Assembly (NCBI RefSeq): GCF_014831675.1
Contig: NZ_VJXY01000013.1
Coordinates: 1-64,000, forward strand
From: Komarekiella delphini-convector SJRDD-AB1
GTDB taxonomy: Bacteria; Cyanobacteriota; Cyanobacteriia; Cyanobacteriales; Nostocaceae
DNA length: 64,000 bases
Reading direction: 5' to 3'
Below, in pieces: positions 46,018 to 54,579 of this stretch (positions are counted from its first letter, which is position 1; each line of letters opens with the position of its first letter). Made by a program: the position numbers and the translations under genes. The notes beneath the pieces are model-generated. The model searched no databases and was not told where the DNA came from. It saw nothing but the letters and a program-made list of their open reading frames with translations.

Positions 46018-46047
46018 AGTCAATCGTCAATAGTCAATAGTCAAAAG
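46018..46047. repeat. Heptameric short tandem repeat (GTCAATA)
   Basis: GTCAATCGTCAATAGTCAATAGTCAAAA-type heptads follow the thioredoxin stop. Same repeat class as near rpsN, recJ and recF. Confidence 0.6.
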
Positions 46048-46119
46048 TGAGTATTTAAACTCTTGACTATCGACTGTGGGCGATTTAACGAGTCAGTCAA
46101 ATCTAAAACCATGCTTAAC

Positions 46120-46147
46120 ACCCCACCCAATGGTCATTGGGTGGGGT
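46120..46147 (+). terminator. Strong terminator between thioredoxin and ndhF
   Basis: ACCCCACCCAATG and CATTGGGTGGGGT form a perfect 13-bp GC-rich stem with a two-base GT centre, followed by ATTTTAT. It separates the thioredoxin transcript from ndhF. Confidence 0.75.
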
Positions 46148-46270
46148 ATTTTATCCTAAAGGGTGTGTGTCACAATTATTAACAGTTCCGACTCGAACAG
46201 TTTCCTACGACGGACATCGTCTAGAAAACTGTTCTACCTTAGTCAAGAATTCTAAAAGTAGGCGTCAGTG

Positions 46271-48373
46271 ATGGAAGTAATCTATCAGTATGCCTGGCTG
46301 ATTCCGGTATTACCTCTTTTTGGGGCAATGCTGGTCGGTCTAGGGTTAATCTCGTTGAATCAGGTGACAAACCGCTTGCGGCAGCTTAACGCTGTAGTGA
46401 TTATTTCCCTGATGGGAGTGGCCATGGGGTTGTCGTTTGCCTTGCTATGGAGTCAAATTCAAGGACACGCGCCTTATATCCGCACTCTGGAATGGGCGGC
46501 AGCAGGTAATTTTCATCTGAGCATGGGCTACACTGTTGACCACCTGACAGCCCTAATGCTGGTGATTGTGACAACAGTAGCCTTCCTAGTCATGGTCTAT
46601 ACCGATGGCTATATGGCTCATGATCCCGGTTACGTGCGGTTTTACGCCTATCTCAGCTTGTTTGGCTCCTCAATGTTGGGTCTGGTGGTCAGCCCCAACC
46701 TAGTACAGATTTATATTTTCTGGGAACTAGTCGGGATGTGTTCCTACTTGCTGGTCGGCTTTTGGTACGATCGCAAGTCAGCAGCAGATGCCTGCCAAAA
46801 AGCATTTGTAACCAACCGTGTGGGTGACTTTGGTCTTCTATTGGGTATTCTGGGGCTGTTCTGGGCAACAGGAAGCTTTGAATTTGATGTGATGGGCGAT
46901 CGCCTAGCACAACTGGTGCAATCAGGTTCTATCAGCAATTTTCTTGCTGTCCTGTTTGCGATTTTAGTTTTCTTAGGCCCAGTGGCAAAATCCGCTCAAT
47001 TCCCCCTGCATGTCTGGCTACCAGATGCGATGGAAGGCCCCACCCCCATTTCTGCCCTAATCCATGCGGCAACGATGGTGGCAGCTGGTGTTTTCCTAAT
47101 TGCCCGGATGTACCCAGTATTTGAACACGTTCCAGCAGCAATGAACGTGATTGCCTTTACTGGGGCGTTTACGGCATTTTTGGGGGCAAGTATTGCTATT
47201 ACCCAAAACGACATTAAAAAAGGCTTGGCTTACTCTACCATTTCCCAACTCGGTTACATGGTGATGGCAATGGGAGTAGGCTCCTACAGTGCTGGACTTT
47301 TCCACCTCATGACACACGCCTATTTCAAGGCGATGCTGTTCTTGGGTTCTGGTTCTGTAATTCACGGCATGGAAGGAGTCGTCGGACACGACCCCGCCTT
47401 GGCACAGGATATGCGGTTGATGGGTGGATTGCGGAAGTATATGCCCATCACAGCGATTACCTTTTTAATTGGTTGCTTGGCAATTTCTGGTATCCCGCCT
47501 TTTGCTGGGTTCTGGTCAAAAGACGAAATTCTTGGGAATGCCTTTGAGGCTAACCCATTTCTTTGGTTGATCGGCTGGCTAACTGCCGGGATTACTGCTT
47601 TCTATATGTTTAGAATGTATTTCTTGACATTTGAAGGTAAATTCCGGGGTAATGACGAGAAAATTCAAGAAAAACTCAAGCAAGCAGCAGCCACAATTGT
47701 TCTGGAATTAGAGTCAGCAGAACCAGCCCCGACATTTGGCCCTGGGGCAATGAAAAAAGGAGAATTGGCAGCAATAGGTGCTCACCATGACTCCCATGAC
47801 TCTCATGGGCATCACAGCGATTCTCCTCATGAATCACCGTGGACAATGACTCTGCCGTTAGCATTGTTGGCTGTGCCTTCGATTTTGATTGGTTTGGTAG
47901 GGACTCCCTATGCCAATTACTTCGAGGAGTTTATTTTTCCTCCTAGCGAAACTCTCTCGGAAGTTATAGAAAAAGCTGCTGAGTTTAACCCGACAGAATT
48001 TTATATCATGGCGGGGGCTTCAGTCGGAATTTCTTTAATTGCGATTACTTTAGCTTCGCTAATGTATTTGCGGGGTAAAATCGACCCAGCTGCGATCGCT
48101 GCTAAAATCAAACCACTTTATGAGTTGTCCCTCAACAAGTGGTACTTTGATGACATTTACCATCGTGTTTTTGTCATCGGCTTGCGTCGCCTAGCCAGAC
48201 AAGTCATGGAAGTTGACTTCCGCGTTGTCGATGGTGCTGTTAACCTTACAGGTTTTTTCACACTAGTTAGTGGTGAAGGTCTGAAATACCTAGAAAACGG
48301 TCGCGCTCAATTCTATGCCTTGATCGTGTTTGGGGCAGTTTTGGGTTTAGTGATTGTCTTTGGTGTTACCTAA
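46271..48373 (+). CDS. ndhF: NAD(P)H-quinone oxidoreductase subunit 5 (NdhF1-type)
   Basis: A 700-residue antiporter-like subunit of the thylakoid NDH-1 complex, in the membrane arm that pumps protons during cyclic and respiratory electron flow. Landmarks are IFWELVGMCSYLLVGFWYD, FPLHVWLPDAMEGPTPISAL, AYSTISQLGYMVMAMGVG and GFWSKDEILGNAFEANP. About 14-16 transmembrane helices. A His-rich cytosolic or lumenal loop (HHDSHDSHGHH, about 505-520) interrupts the C-terminal third. The sequence is of the NdhF1 rather than the CO2-uptake NdhF3/F4 kind, judged from its pairing with ndhD. A GTG directly before the ATG is an alternative start. ndhD follows after 259 bases. Confidence 0.95.
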   Translation: MEVIYQYAWLIPVLPLFGAMLVGLGLISLNQVTNRLRQLNAVVIISLMGVAMGLSFALLWSQIQGHAPYIRTLEWAAAGNFHLSMGYTVDHLTALMLVIVTTVAFLVMVYTDGYMAHDPGYVRFYAYLSLFGSSMLGLVVSPNLVQIYIFWELVGMCSYLLVGFWYDRKSAADACQKAFVTNRVGDFGLLLGILGLFWATGSFEFDVMGDRLAQLVQSGSISNFLAVLFAILVFLGPVAKSAQFPLHVWLPDAMEGPTPISALIHAATMVAAGVFLIARMYPVFEHVPAAMNVIAFTGAFTAFLGASIAITQNDIKKGLAYSTISQLGYMVMAMGVGSYSAGLFHLMTHAYFKAMLFLGSGSVIHGMEGVVGHDPALAQDMRLMGGLRKYMPITAITFLIGCLAISGIPPFAGFWSKDEILGNAFEANPFLWLIGWLTAGITAFYMFRMYFLTFEGKFRGNDEKIQEKLKQAAATIVLELESAEPAPTFGPGAMKKGELAAIGAHHDSHDSHGHHSDSPHESPWTMTLPLALLAVPSILIGLVGTPYANYFEEFIFPPSETLSEVIEKAAEFNPTEFYIMAGASVGISLIAITLASLMYLRGKIDPAAIAAKIKPLYELSLNKWYFDDIYHRVFVIGLRRLARQVMEVDFRVVDGAVNLTGFFTLVSGEGLKYLENGRAQFYALIVFGAVLGLVIVFGVT

Positions 48374-48382
48374 ATTCAGTGC

Positions 48383-48400
48383 TGAGTCCTGAGTCCTGAG
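48383..48400. repeat. Short tandem heptads (TGAGTCC)
   Basis: TGAGTCCTGAGTCCTGAG follows the ndhF stop by ten bases, with further CAGTACTCAACAC-like units up to 48480. Heptad repeat class. Confidence 0.55.
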
Positions 48401-48632
48401 CAGAATAAGAATTCGGAATCAGCAAGCAGCACCACAAGCGCTATGTTTACTCAGTACTCAACACTTTCAACTCAGCACTCTTAGGATGAAGGCAAGGATA
48501 TCATTTACCTACCTTCATCTTTCTTTATTTTTCTTAAATCAACCTAACATTGAAGACTAAAGCCCTAAAAAACTGCTAGTTAATAGCTAGTGACTTTTTG
48601 CTAAACATGATTTTGATAGCAGACGAATTGCG

Positions 48633-50207
48633 ATGAATACAGCTAATTTTCCGTGGCTGACGACGATTATTCTGTTTCCAATAGCGGCGTCACTATTGAT
48701 TCCCCTCATCCCGGATAAAGACGGCAAAACAGTGCGCTGGTATTCCCTTATTGTAGGGCTAATAGATTTTGCACTGATTGTTTATGCTTTTTATACCGGG
48801 TACGATTTCTCTAATCCAGATTTACAGTTGGTCGAGAGTTACCCCTGGGTACCACAACTAGATTTGAATTGGTCGGTAGGGGCAGATGGCTTGTCCATGC
48901 CCCTAATTATTTTGACTGGATTCATTACTACGCTGGCGATTTTAGCAGCTTGGCCTGTTACCTTCAAACCAAAGCTGTTTTACTTCTTGATTCTGGCGAT
49001 GTATGGCGGTCAGATTGCCGTGTTTGCTGTCCAGGACATGCTGTTGTTTTTCCTGGTGTGGGAACTAGAATTAGTGCCGATATACTTTCTGCTGTCGATT
49101 TGGGGAGGCAAAAAGCGGCAGTACGCAGCAACCAAGTTCATTTTATACACCGCTGGCGGTTCGCTGTTTATTTTGCTATCTGCCCTGACAATGGGATTTT
49201 ACGGCGATACGGTGACGTTCGATATGCGATCGCTCGCCCTCAAAGACTTCGCTCTCAACTTCCAACTTGTCTTATACGCTGGCTTTCTGATTGCCTACGC
49301 CGTCAAATTGCCGATCATTCCCTTACACACCTGGCTACCTGATGCCCACGGTGAAGCTACGGCCCCTGTGCATATGTTGTTGGCAGGTATTCTCTTAAAA
49401 ATGGGCGGTTACGCCTTAATTCGGATGAATGCCCAAATGCTACCCGATGCTCATGCTTATTTCGCACCAGTGTTGGTGATTTTGGGGGTAGTTAATATTA
49501 TCTATGCTGCCTTAACATCCTTTGCCCAGCGCAACCTCAAGCGGAAAATTGCCTACTCCTCAATTTCCCACATGGGTTTTGTCACCATTGGTATTGCCTC
49601 CTTCACAGATTTGGGATTGAGTGGGGCAGTATTGCAAATGGTTTCTCACGGGTTAATTGGGGCGAGTTTATTCTTCCTCGTCGGCGCGACTTATGACCGC
49701 ACACACACTTTGATGTTGGATGAAATGGGCGGTGTCGGCAAGAGGATGAAGAAGATTTTCGCCATGTTCACTACCTGTTCGATGGCTTCTCTGGCATTAC
49801 CAGGGATGAGCGGTTTTGTGGCAGAGTTGATGGTGTTTGTGGGTTTTGCTACCAGCGATGCTTATAGTTCTACCTTCAAAGTTATCGTGGTCTTTTTGAT
49901 GGCAGTTGGAGTGATTTTAACTCCGATTTATCTACTGTCGATGTTGCGGGAAATTTTCTACGGTCAAGAGAATGAGGAACTAGTTTCTCACCAAGAGTTG
50001 ATAGATGCTGAACCCCGCGAAGTATTTATCATTGCTTGTTTGTTAGTACCAATTATTGGTATTGGTTTCTATCCGAAATTGCTGACTCAGATGTATGACT
50101 CCACAACTGTGCAATTAACAGCAAGATTGCGTGATTCCGTGCCAACATTAGCACAACAAACAGAAGTACCAAAGGTTTCTTTGAGTGCGCCAGAAATTGC
50201 TAATTAA
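48633..50207 (+). CDS. ndhD: NAD(P)H-quinone oxidoreductase subunit 4 (NdhD1-type)
   Basis: A 524-residue antiporter-like membrane subunit of NDH-1 with about 14 helices. Landmarks are [59 protein letters not shown] and [14 protein letters not shown]. It is paired with ndhF on the same strand as in other filamentous cyanobacteria, where ndhF1 and ndhD1 are neighbours. Together they form the distal proton-pumping module. A terminator follows 34 bases after the stop. Confidence 0.95.
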   Translation: MNTANFPWLTTIILFPIAASLLIPLIPDKDGKTVRWYSLIVGLIDFALIVYAFYTGYDFSNPDLQLVESYPWVPQLDLNWSVGADGLSMPLIILTGFITTLAILAAWPVTFKPKLFYFLILAMYGGQIAVFAVQDMLLFFLVWELELVPIYFLLSIWGGKKRQYAATKFILYTAGGSLFILLSALTMGFYGDTVTFDMRSLALKDFALNFQLVLYAGFLIAYAVKLPIIPLHTWLPDAHGEATAPVHMLLAGILLKMGGYALIRMNAQMLPDAHAYFAPVLVILGVVNIIYAALTSFAQRNLKRKIAYSSISHMGFVTIGIASFTDLGLSGAVLQMVSHGLIGASLFFLVGATYDRTHTLMLDEMGGVGKRMKKIFAMFTTCSMASLALPGMSGFVAELMVFVGFATSDAYSSTFKVIVVFLMAVGVILTPIYLLSMLREIFYGQENEELVSHQELIDAEPREVFIIACLLVPIIGIGFYPKLLTQMYDSTTVQLTARLRDSVPTLAQQTEVPKVSLSAPEIAN

Positions 50208-50240
50208 ATAGCGATCGCTAATTTAAATTACCATTTATTT

Positions 50241-50270
50241 AAGGGCGGGTTTTGTACCTGCCCTTTTTTA
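50241..50270 (+). terminator. ndhD intrinsic terminator
   Basis: AAGGGCGGGT and ACCTGCCCTT pair as a 10-bp stem (one G-T wobble) with a five-base loop, followed by a T-rich tract. Confidence 0.8.
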
Positions 50271-50296
50271 TGTATCTTTATAACAAGATAGACCAC

Positions 50297-50327
50297 TGTA
50301 GAGACGTTGCATTGTAACGTCTCTACA
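50297..50327. repeat. Palindromic repeat TGTAGAGACGTT family
   Basis: TGTAGAGACGTT and AACGTCTCTACA are perfect 12-base inverted arms around GCATTGT. Same family as 12152-12179 and the copy inside recF. Confidence 0.75.
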
Positions 50328-50579
50328 AAAGGATTTGTTGCAATCATTAATTGAATCGGTATTACACAATTAAATTTAATCCAAAGGCACAAGGTTTTTT
50401 TGTCGTCTTGACATGAATGTTGCTTATAAATTAACTAAATTTTATAATTTGCGCTGCCTCAATGTTAATTGTATTGTTCTTCAGGGAATTATATCTATAA
50501 AGCAACTTGTTGATTGACGGCACAAACCGTAAAAGCTTGTTGCTAAATAAACTTGTTTACAAAAACCTTCATCACAAAT

Positions 50580-51119
50580 ATGGAAGTTAAATTAGGATTC
50601 GGACAAACCCCAAAACCTCAATATGTCTTTGTTAGCAGAGAACCCGACCACTGTTGGTATATGCTTGCTGAAGATGAAAGACGCATCCCAATTTATGAGA
50701 AAGCTTTAACTGGACTAATTACAGGAATAGAAGCAAATAAAAGGGTTGAAACTAAGTTTGGAATAGTTGAAAAAACTGATTTATATATTTTGGCAGACAA
50801 ACCTTATATTATCCGTTCAGGAAGTGAATCTTACTTTTCTAAAAATTTGTTGTTATCTTTAGATGTGATTACTTCTGAACAACTGCGTAATCCACTGACG
50901 ATCGCCGTTAGCCCAGGAAATAATAATGTAGTTTTTTGTAATATTTATGATCCAGTTACTTATCGCTCTATAGGTGTTAGTTGTGACGGACACAATGAAA
51001 TTAACTGGCAAGCTTTGGGACAAACAGTCAGTCTTAAAATCAACGAAAATCACAATTTAAATCAAGAACAAATACAAATATGTACTAATAAAATACCCGT
51101 GAATTCTACACATGTCTAA
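50580..51119 (+). CDS. Hypothetical protein
   Basis: A protein of about 179 residues of unknown function. From the ATG it reads MEVKLGFGQTPKPQYVFVSR and DHCWYMLAEDERRIPIYEKA. The predicted fold is alpha/beta with no signal peptide or transmembrane segment. An in-frame TTG at 50553 would add nine residues, with no ribosome-binding site at either. Codon use looks AT-richer than the neighbouring ndh genes. It lies at the left edge of the accessory island. Confidence 0.6.
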   Translation: MEVKLGFGQTPKPQYVFVSREPDHCWYMLAEDERRIPIYEKALTGLITGIEANKRVETKFGIVEKTDLYILADKPYIIRSGSESYFSKNLLLSLDVITSEQLRNPLTIAVSPGNNNVVFCNIYDPVTYRSIGVSCDGHNEINWQALGQTVSLKINENHNLNQEQIQICTNKIPVNSTHV

Positions 51120-51258
51120 TATCTCAAACTGATACATATTTACCACAATTAAACTCGACTACAGAGCGAGGAAAGGGATATTTGTAGTATAAATATGGTA
51201 AGTGATCGCACTTTCTTGAACTGATGCCATAAATATTGGGAGTGCGATCGCTTTTAAT

Positions 51259-51455
51259 CTAAATCTTCTTCGGTGAGCGCTTCTTTAGATCAATATCTTC
51301 ACGCTGGCTGGCGACTTCCAAACAAGCTTGAATCGCATCTAGCAGCATGTCTAATAGATGTTCGTAGCTGTCCCCCAAGTATGACATCCTGGTAAAGCAG
51401 GTACGGAACCACACCACACACCGTCTTCTTGCCAGATAACTGCTTTAATTTTCAT
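51259..51455 (-). pseudogene. Frameshifted HicB-like antitoxin
   Basis: From the minus-strand ATG at 51455 the frame reads MKIKAVIWQEDGVWCGSVPA and ALPGCHTWG, the N-terminus of a HicB/UPF0150 antitoxin. One base appears to be missing in a run of five G, after which another frame gives SYEHLLDMLLDAIQACLEVA and ends KKRSPKKI. The fused length is about 65 residues, as expected for this short family. No HicA-type mRNA interferase is next to it. It may be a true pseudogene or a homopolymer error. Confidence 0.7.
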
Positions 51456-51719
51456 CGTCAATCATCTCCACAAGATTGCGTCTAAATATTTTAGCGTCAA
51501 ACTAAGCGCGATCGCCTATCCGCTGCACTCAAATGAGCGATCGCATTAAAAACAAATAAGAATTGGCAACTGCGTTTATTACAGCCTCAAATTTACGGTT
51601 CCTGAATTGTTGATCATCGGGTATTTCTGGGAAATATGGGTATAAGGTGATGCCTTATTTTCATTTAAATACCTTTAGAAAAATATTAACTAAGTACTAA
51701 TCACAATCAGGAGTATTTC

Positions 51720-52691
51720 ATGATTCCAATTATCTTGGGTGCTGCTGCTTTGGCTACTGGAGCCATCGGAGCTCTAAAAGGTGCTGAAGGCGTTGGCAAT
51801 ATGAATCAAGCAAAGGAAATTGGTGAACAGGCTCAACAAAGATACGAAAGTAGCTTACAAAACTTAAAAGCAGCCTGGGAAATTACCAACCAGTCAGCAG
51901 AAGTCTATGGTCAAATGCAGCTTCGTATCAAGCAGGGTACAATTTCAAACTTTATAGCTTTTATTGAGAGAATTGGTCAGCGAGCTTCGCAAAACAATCT
52001 GGATATCATAGCTGGATTAGACGTCTCCACTCAGCAAATTCAGGAGTACAAAACTGAAGTTATCAAAGCTCAAGAGTGGGTGAAAGGTGGTGTATCAGCA
52101 GCCGTTGCGGCCTCAACAGCAGGTTCTAGTGCAGTTACCCTAGCAATGAATGTCGGTAAAGTTCCTGTTTCCAAGTTCTTTGGATTGTGGACTAGTGAAG
52201 TCGCCATCTCACAACTTGGTGGTAGCGCCGCTTTGAAGGCGACTATAGCGTGGTTGGGTGGTAGCAGTATGGCAGTTGGTAGTGCTGTATTGGGAGGTAT
52301 TACACTCGGCCCTGCATTGATGGCTGGAGGTTTTCAACTTGCTGGCAAAGGTGAGGAAGCTTTAACTAAAGCGCGGGAGTATGAAGCTAATGTCAATGTA
52401 GAAATTGCCAATATTGAAGCAGCTCAAGATTTTCTATTACAGGTTAAACGGCGAACAGTGGAACTGGCTAATTTAGTGTGTAATTTAAACAACCGTGCTA
52501 AAAGCGCACTTCAGCAGCTTGAAGCTCAACCTTTTGATCGCGATCGCGATGCAAGCAAATTTCAAGAGGTAGCACTTTTAATTAAAGCACTTGCAGAAAT
52601 TATGAAAATTTCTATTTTAGATAATGAAGGAATGTTAAACCCTACAACTTTAACCATCCAAGCTAAATACAGAACTCTAGGAGGTATTTAG
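51720..52691 (+). CDS. Unrecognised helical protein with central hydrophobic segment (gene 1 of pair)
   Basis: A 323-residue protein with no family I recognise. An Ala/Gly-rich hydrophobic N-terminus (1-26) is followed by a long amphipathic helix region (about 28-120), an Ala/Gly/Val-rich hydrophobic block (about 123-210, with VSAAVAASTAGSSAVTLAM and AVGSAVLGGITLGPALMAGG), then a second helical region (about 211-323). Helix, hydrophobic tongue, helix is the layout of alpha-pore-forming proteins (ClyA, Hbl, Cry6 type). This is an analogy of form, not a homology claim. CAGGAG precedes the ATG. The stop is two bases before the next gene. Confidence 0.8.
   Translation: MIPIILGAAALATGAIGALKGAEGVGNMNQAKEIGEQAQQRYESSLQNLKAAWEITNQSAEVYGQMQLRIKQGTISNFIAFIERIGQRASQNNLDIIAGLDVSTQQIQEYKTEVIKAQEWVKGGVSAAVAASTAGSSAVTLAMNVGKVPVSKFFGLWTSEVAISQLGGSAALKATIAWLGGSSMAVGSAVLGGITLGPALMAGGFQLAGKGEEALTKAREYEANVNVEIANIEAAQDFLLQVKRRTVELANLVCNLNNRAKSALQQLEAQPFDRDRDASKFQEVALLIKALAEIMKISILDNEGMLNPTTLTIQAKYRTLGGI
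52679..52684 (+). promoter_or_regulatory. AGGAGG ribosome-binding site of the second gene
   Basis: A perfect AGGAGG inside the end of gene 1, nine bases before the ATG of gene 2. It supports tight translational coupling of the pair. Confidence 0.75.
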
Positions 52692-52693
52692 CA

Positions 52694-53185
52694 ATGGTTT
52701 TACCAAATATCGGTACAATATGTACTGCGGTTAACGCTACAAAATCGTTAGCAAGCATTGTTGTAAGTTACAAGCAAATTGGAGAGCAAGAAGGGAATAA
52801 AAGGCGTGAGATAGCAGCTTTGGAAAAAACAAAATCTGTTGACACACTTGCTTCAGATTATACTGAATATAAAATAATTGCCGAACAAGAACAGATAAAG
52901 CGGCGAGAAATTGAGGCTTGGGAAAAAGAAACAATCACCAAGATTAATGCTCAACGAGAGTTGCTGATGGCGTATCTAGACCGTTCTTTTGATGAACGTG
53001 CAGAAAACTTTCGTGCTTTGTTTGCTGTCGTTGATAGTGCGATCGCATCCGGTAACAACGACCAATTAGCCTTCACCTTAAATTCAATTACAGAAATTGC
53101 TAAATCAAGCCCTTTCAAAGACCTTGCTAACTTAGCTTCTGTTCGTGCTGCCTTAGATGATCCAGAGCACGAATGGACATTTTAA
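52694..53185 (+). CDS. Unrecognised small helical protein with internal repeat (gene 2 of pair)
   Basis: A 163-residue soluble, helical protein. Residues 26-45 (YKQIGEQEGNKRREIAALEK) and 59-78 (YKIIAEQEQIKRREIEAWEK) are a clear internal repeat with 33-residue spacing, probably a coiled-coil segment. The C-terminal half (about 90-163: FDERAENFRALFAVVDSAIA, SPFKDLANLASVRAALDDP) is also helical. The start is two bases after the stop of gene 1. No DNA-binding or enzymatic motif is visible. A partner or immunity-like role for the upstream protein is speculation. Confidence 0.8.
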   Translation: MVLPNIGTICTAVNATKSLASIVVSYKQIGEQEGNKRREIAALEKTKSVDTLASDYTEYKIIAEQEQIKRREIEAWEKETITKINAQRELLMAYLDRSFDERAENFRALFAVVDSAIASGNNDQLAFTLNSITEIAKSSPFKDLANLASVRAALDDPEHEWTF

Positions 53186-53217
53186 TTTAACACCGCGATC
53201 GCTCTCTCAAAGTATCA

Positions 53218-53245
53218 AAAAAAGCCTGCTAATGCAGGCTTTTTT
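53218..53245. terminator. Bidirectional intrinsic terminator
   Basis: AAAAAAGCCTGC and GCAGGCTTTTTT are perfect 12-bp inverted arms with a TAAT loop. It sits between the converging two-gene operon and the DUF433 gene and can serve both. Confidence 0.85.
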
Positions 53246-53251
53246 GTGTAG

Positions 53252-53521
53252 TTACAGACACTTAGAGATAATGGCGATCGCCTTCCTACTTCCCATTAGC
53301 ATCGTCAGTATTTGTTTTTCTCTATCAGCCGCATAGCTTAGGCAAGCCAAAATATCCTCTTGTATCAAATAAGGAAAATCATTCAATATTTCCTCATAGG
53401 TCATACCAGAAGCAAGATAAGATAAAACATTATATACAGTAATTCGCCTCTTTCGAATACAAGGCTGACCGCCTCGTTTTCCTGGTTCAATAGTAATAAT
53501 TCTTTGGTACGGCACAGCCAT
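53252..53521 (-). CDS. Orphan DUF433 antitoxin-like protein
   Basis: An 89-residue protein whose residues 5-69 fit the DUF433 family: ITIEPGKRGGQPCIRKRRIT, VYNVLSYLASGMTYEEIL, DFPYLIQEDILACLSYAADRE. DUF433 genes normally pair with a downstream DUF5615 PIN-like toxin. Here the C-terminus continues QILTMLMGSRKAIAIISKCL and stops just before a terminator, with no partner. The final 15 residues look unlike the family, so truncation or gene loss is likely. Confidence 0.78.
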   Translation of the reverse strand: MAVPYQRIITIEPGKRGGQPCIRKRRITVYNVLSYLASGMTYEEILNDFPYLIQEDILACLSYAADREKQILTMLMGSRKAIAIISKCL

Positions 53522-53618
53522 AAAAATAAATAGATTTAGTTAATTGAAAAGTTAGTAATTATGCATACTTACTAACGTCATACCAGTTAAACTAAAACTT
53601 TAGCGATCGCCCTTCGCC

Positions 53619-53876
53619 TCATTTTCCGATTCGCTCAAGTTCCTCGCGCAATACTCGCCGTAATGTTTCTTCTAAAGGTTCACGGCGCTGCTGAATGTAC
53701 TCATGTAGAGCATCGTTAATCAAAGTTTGGTAATTTCCCCCACCTGCTGCGTGAACTTGGTCACGAAACCATGCTAATACTTCATCATCTAGGCGAATTG
53801 TAATTCGAGTTTTGCCTGTTGGTGTTACTTCAATCGCTCCCCGCTTGCCCTGGCTAAAATCATACTCACCTTCCAT
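53619..53876 (-). CDS. brnA: BrnA antitoxin
   Basis: An 85-residue antitoxin with a ribbon-helix-helix-like core: GKTRITIRLDDEVLAWFRD, QVHAAGGGNYQTLINDALHE, YIQQRREPLEETLRRVLRE. It would bind and inhibit BrnT and repress the operon. It lies three bases after brnT, with GAGGAGG before its ATG inside the brnT end. The operon order toxin then antitoxin is normal for this family. Confidence 0.9.
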   Translation of the reverse strand: MEGEYDFSQGKRGAIEVTPTGKTRITIRLDDEVLAWFRDQVHAAGGGNYQTLINDALHEYIQQRREPLEETLRRVLREELERIGK

Positions 53877-53879
53877 AAC

Positions 53880-54146
53880 TTATCCCTCCTCATACTGATT
53901 TTGTTCATAGCGCGTAGCTTTGCGGGCAGAAATCAATCGAATCTCATTATTGCGCCATGTATACACAACTACTAAAACTCGACCGAAAGCATCTACCCCA
54001 ATAGTGATAAACCTCTCCTCATCAAAACGTTCATCTGTGATAGTAATTGCTAAATCGTCAGAAAATACGGTTACTGCATCAGCAAAATTAACGTCATGCT
54101 TGTGAAAATTGGCTGCTGCCTTATCTTTATCCCACTGATACGCCAT
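53880..54146 (-). CDS. brnT: BrnT toxin
   Basis: An 88-residue RelE-fold ribonuclease-type toxin. Landmarks are YQWDKDKAAANFHKHDVNFA, DERFDEERFITIG and RLISARKATRYEQNQYEEG, the last with the conserved Arg and Glu/Tyr positions of the family. Expected to cleave mRNA and halt growth when free of BrnA. Intact, so the module is probably functional. Confidence 0.92.
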   Translation of the reverse strand: MAYQWDKDKAAANFHKHDVNFADAVTVFSDDLAITITDERFDEERFITIGVDAFGRVLVVVYTWRNNEIRLISARKATRYEQNQYEEG

Positions 54147-54246
54147 CTAAATCTATTGTATGCACATTCGTGCATATTAGCAGATGACGAGTACTTAACT
54201 GGTGTGAGCCGATAACCGTGTACTTTTGTATGTTTGTTTTTAAACC

Positions 54247-54522
54247 TTAAAAATCATCATCGACGAAGAATTCAGCATCGTCTTCCAATCTAGAATTACC
54301 TCGCCCAGAACCAGCAAGTACCCAGAATGGTTGCAGCACTGCCATACCAATTAGCCCCAAGCCGGCACTGAAAGCTAGAACTAAACCTAATGGTATTTGA
54401 ATTGATTGGAATGTTAAGAATTTTAACGATACGGGTGTGGCATTTTGGACTGAAATAATTGCGATCGCTACTACCCAGATAGCTACCACGAGGGATATCA
54501 AAAAAGGAGCCAGAGTTTTCAT
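54247..54522 (-). CDS. LapA (DUF1049) family membrane protein
   Basis: A 91-residue protein with two transmembrane helices (about 5-25 and 39-62) typical of the DUF1049/LapA domain (VQNATPVSLKFLTFQSIQIP), followed by an acidic tail DDDF. LapA-type proteins take part in lipopolysaccharide assembly in E. coli; that role is unproven in cyanobacteria. ATG at 54522 is chosen over an upstream TTG. It is separated by about 50 bases from the mutase gene upstream on the same strand. Confidence 0.8.
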   Translation of the reverse strand: MKTLAPFLISLVVAIWVVAIAIISVQNATPVSLKFLTFQSIQIPLGLVLAFSAGLGLIGMAVLQPFWVLAGSGRGNSRLEDDAEFFVDDDF

Positions 54523-54579
54523 AATTAGTCCCAAGTTATGACTCCCCTCTCCGTTGATAAAGTTAGGGGTCAGGTTATT

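Larger units (their letters stand above)
50208..50552. other. Intergenic region after ndhD with terminator and palindrome
   Basis: A 345-base gap with the ndhD terminator (50241-50265), a perfect palindromic repeat at 50297-50327 and an AT-rich remainder. No gene was recognised. Confidence 0.5.

Noticed and set aside
46689-47864. Minus-strand frames inside ndhF
   Set aside because: Shadow frames of a conserved membrane protein; no motifs or start signals.
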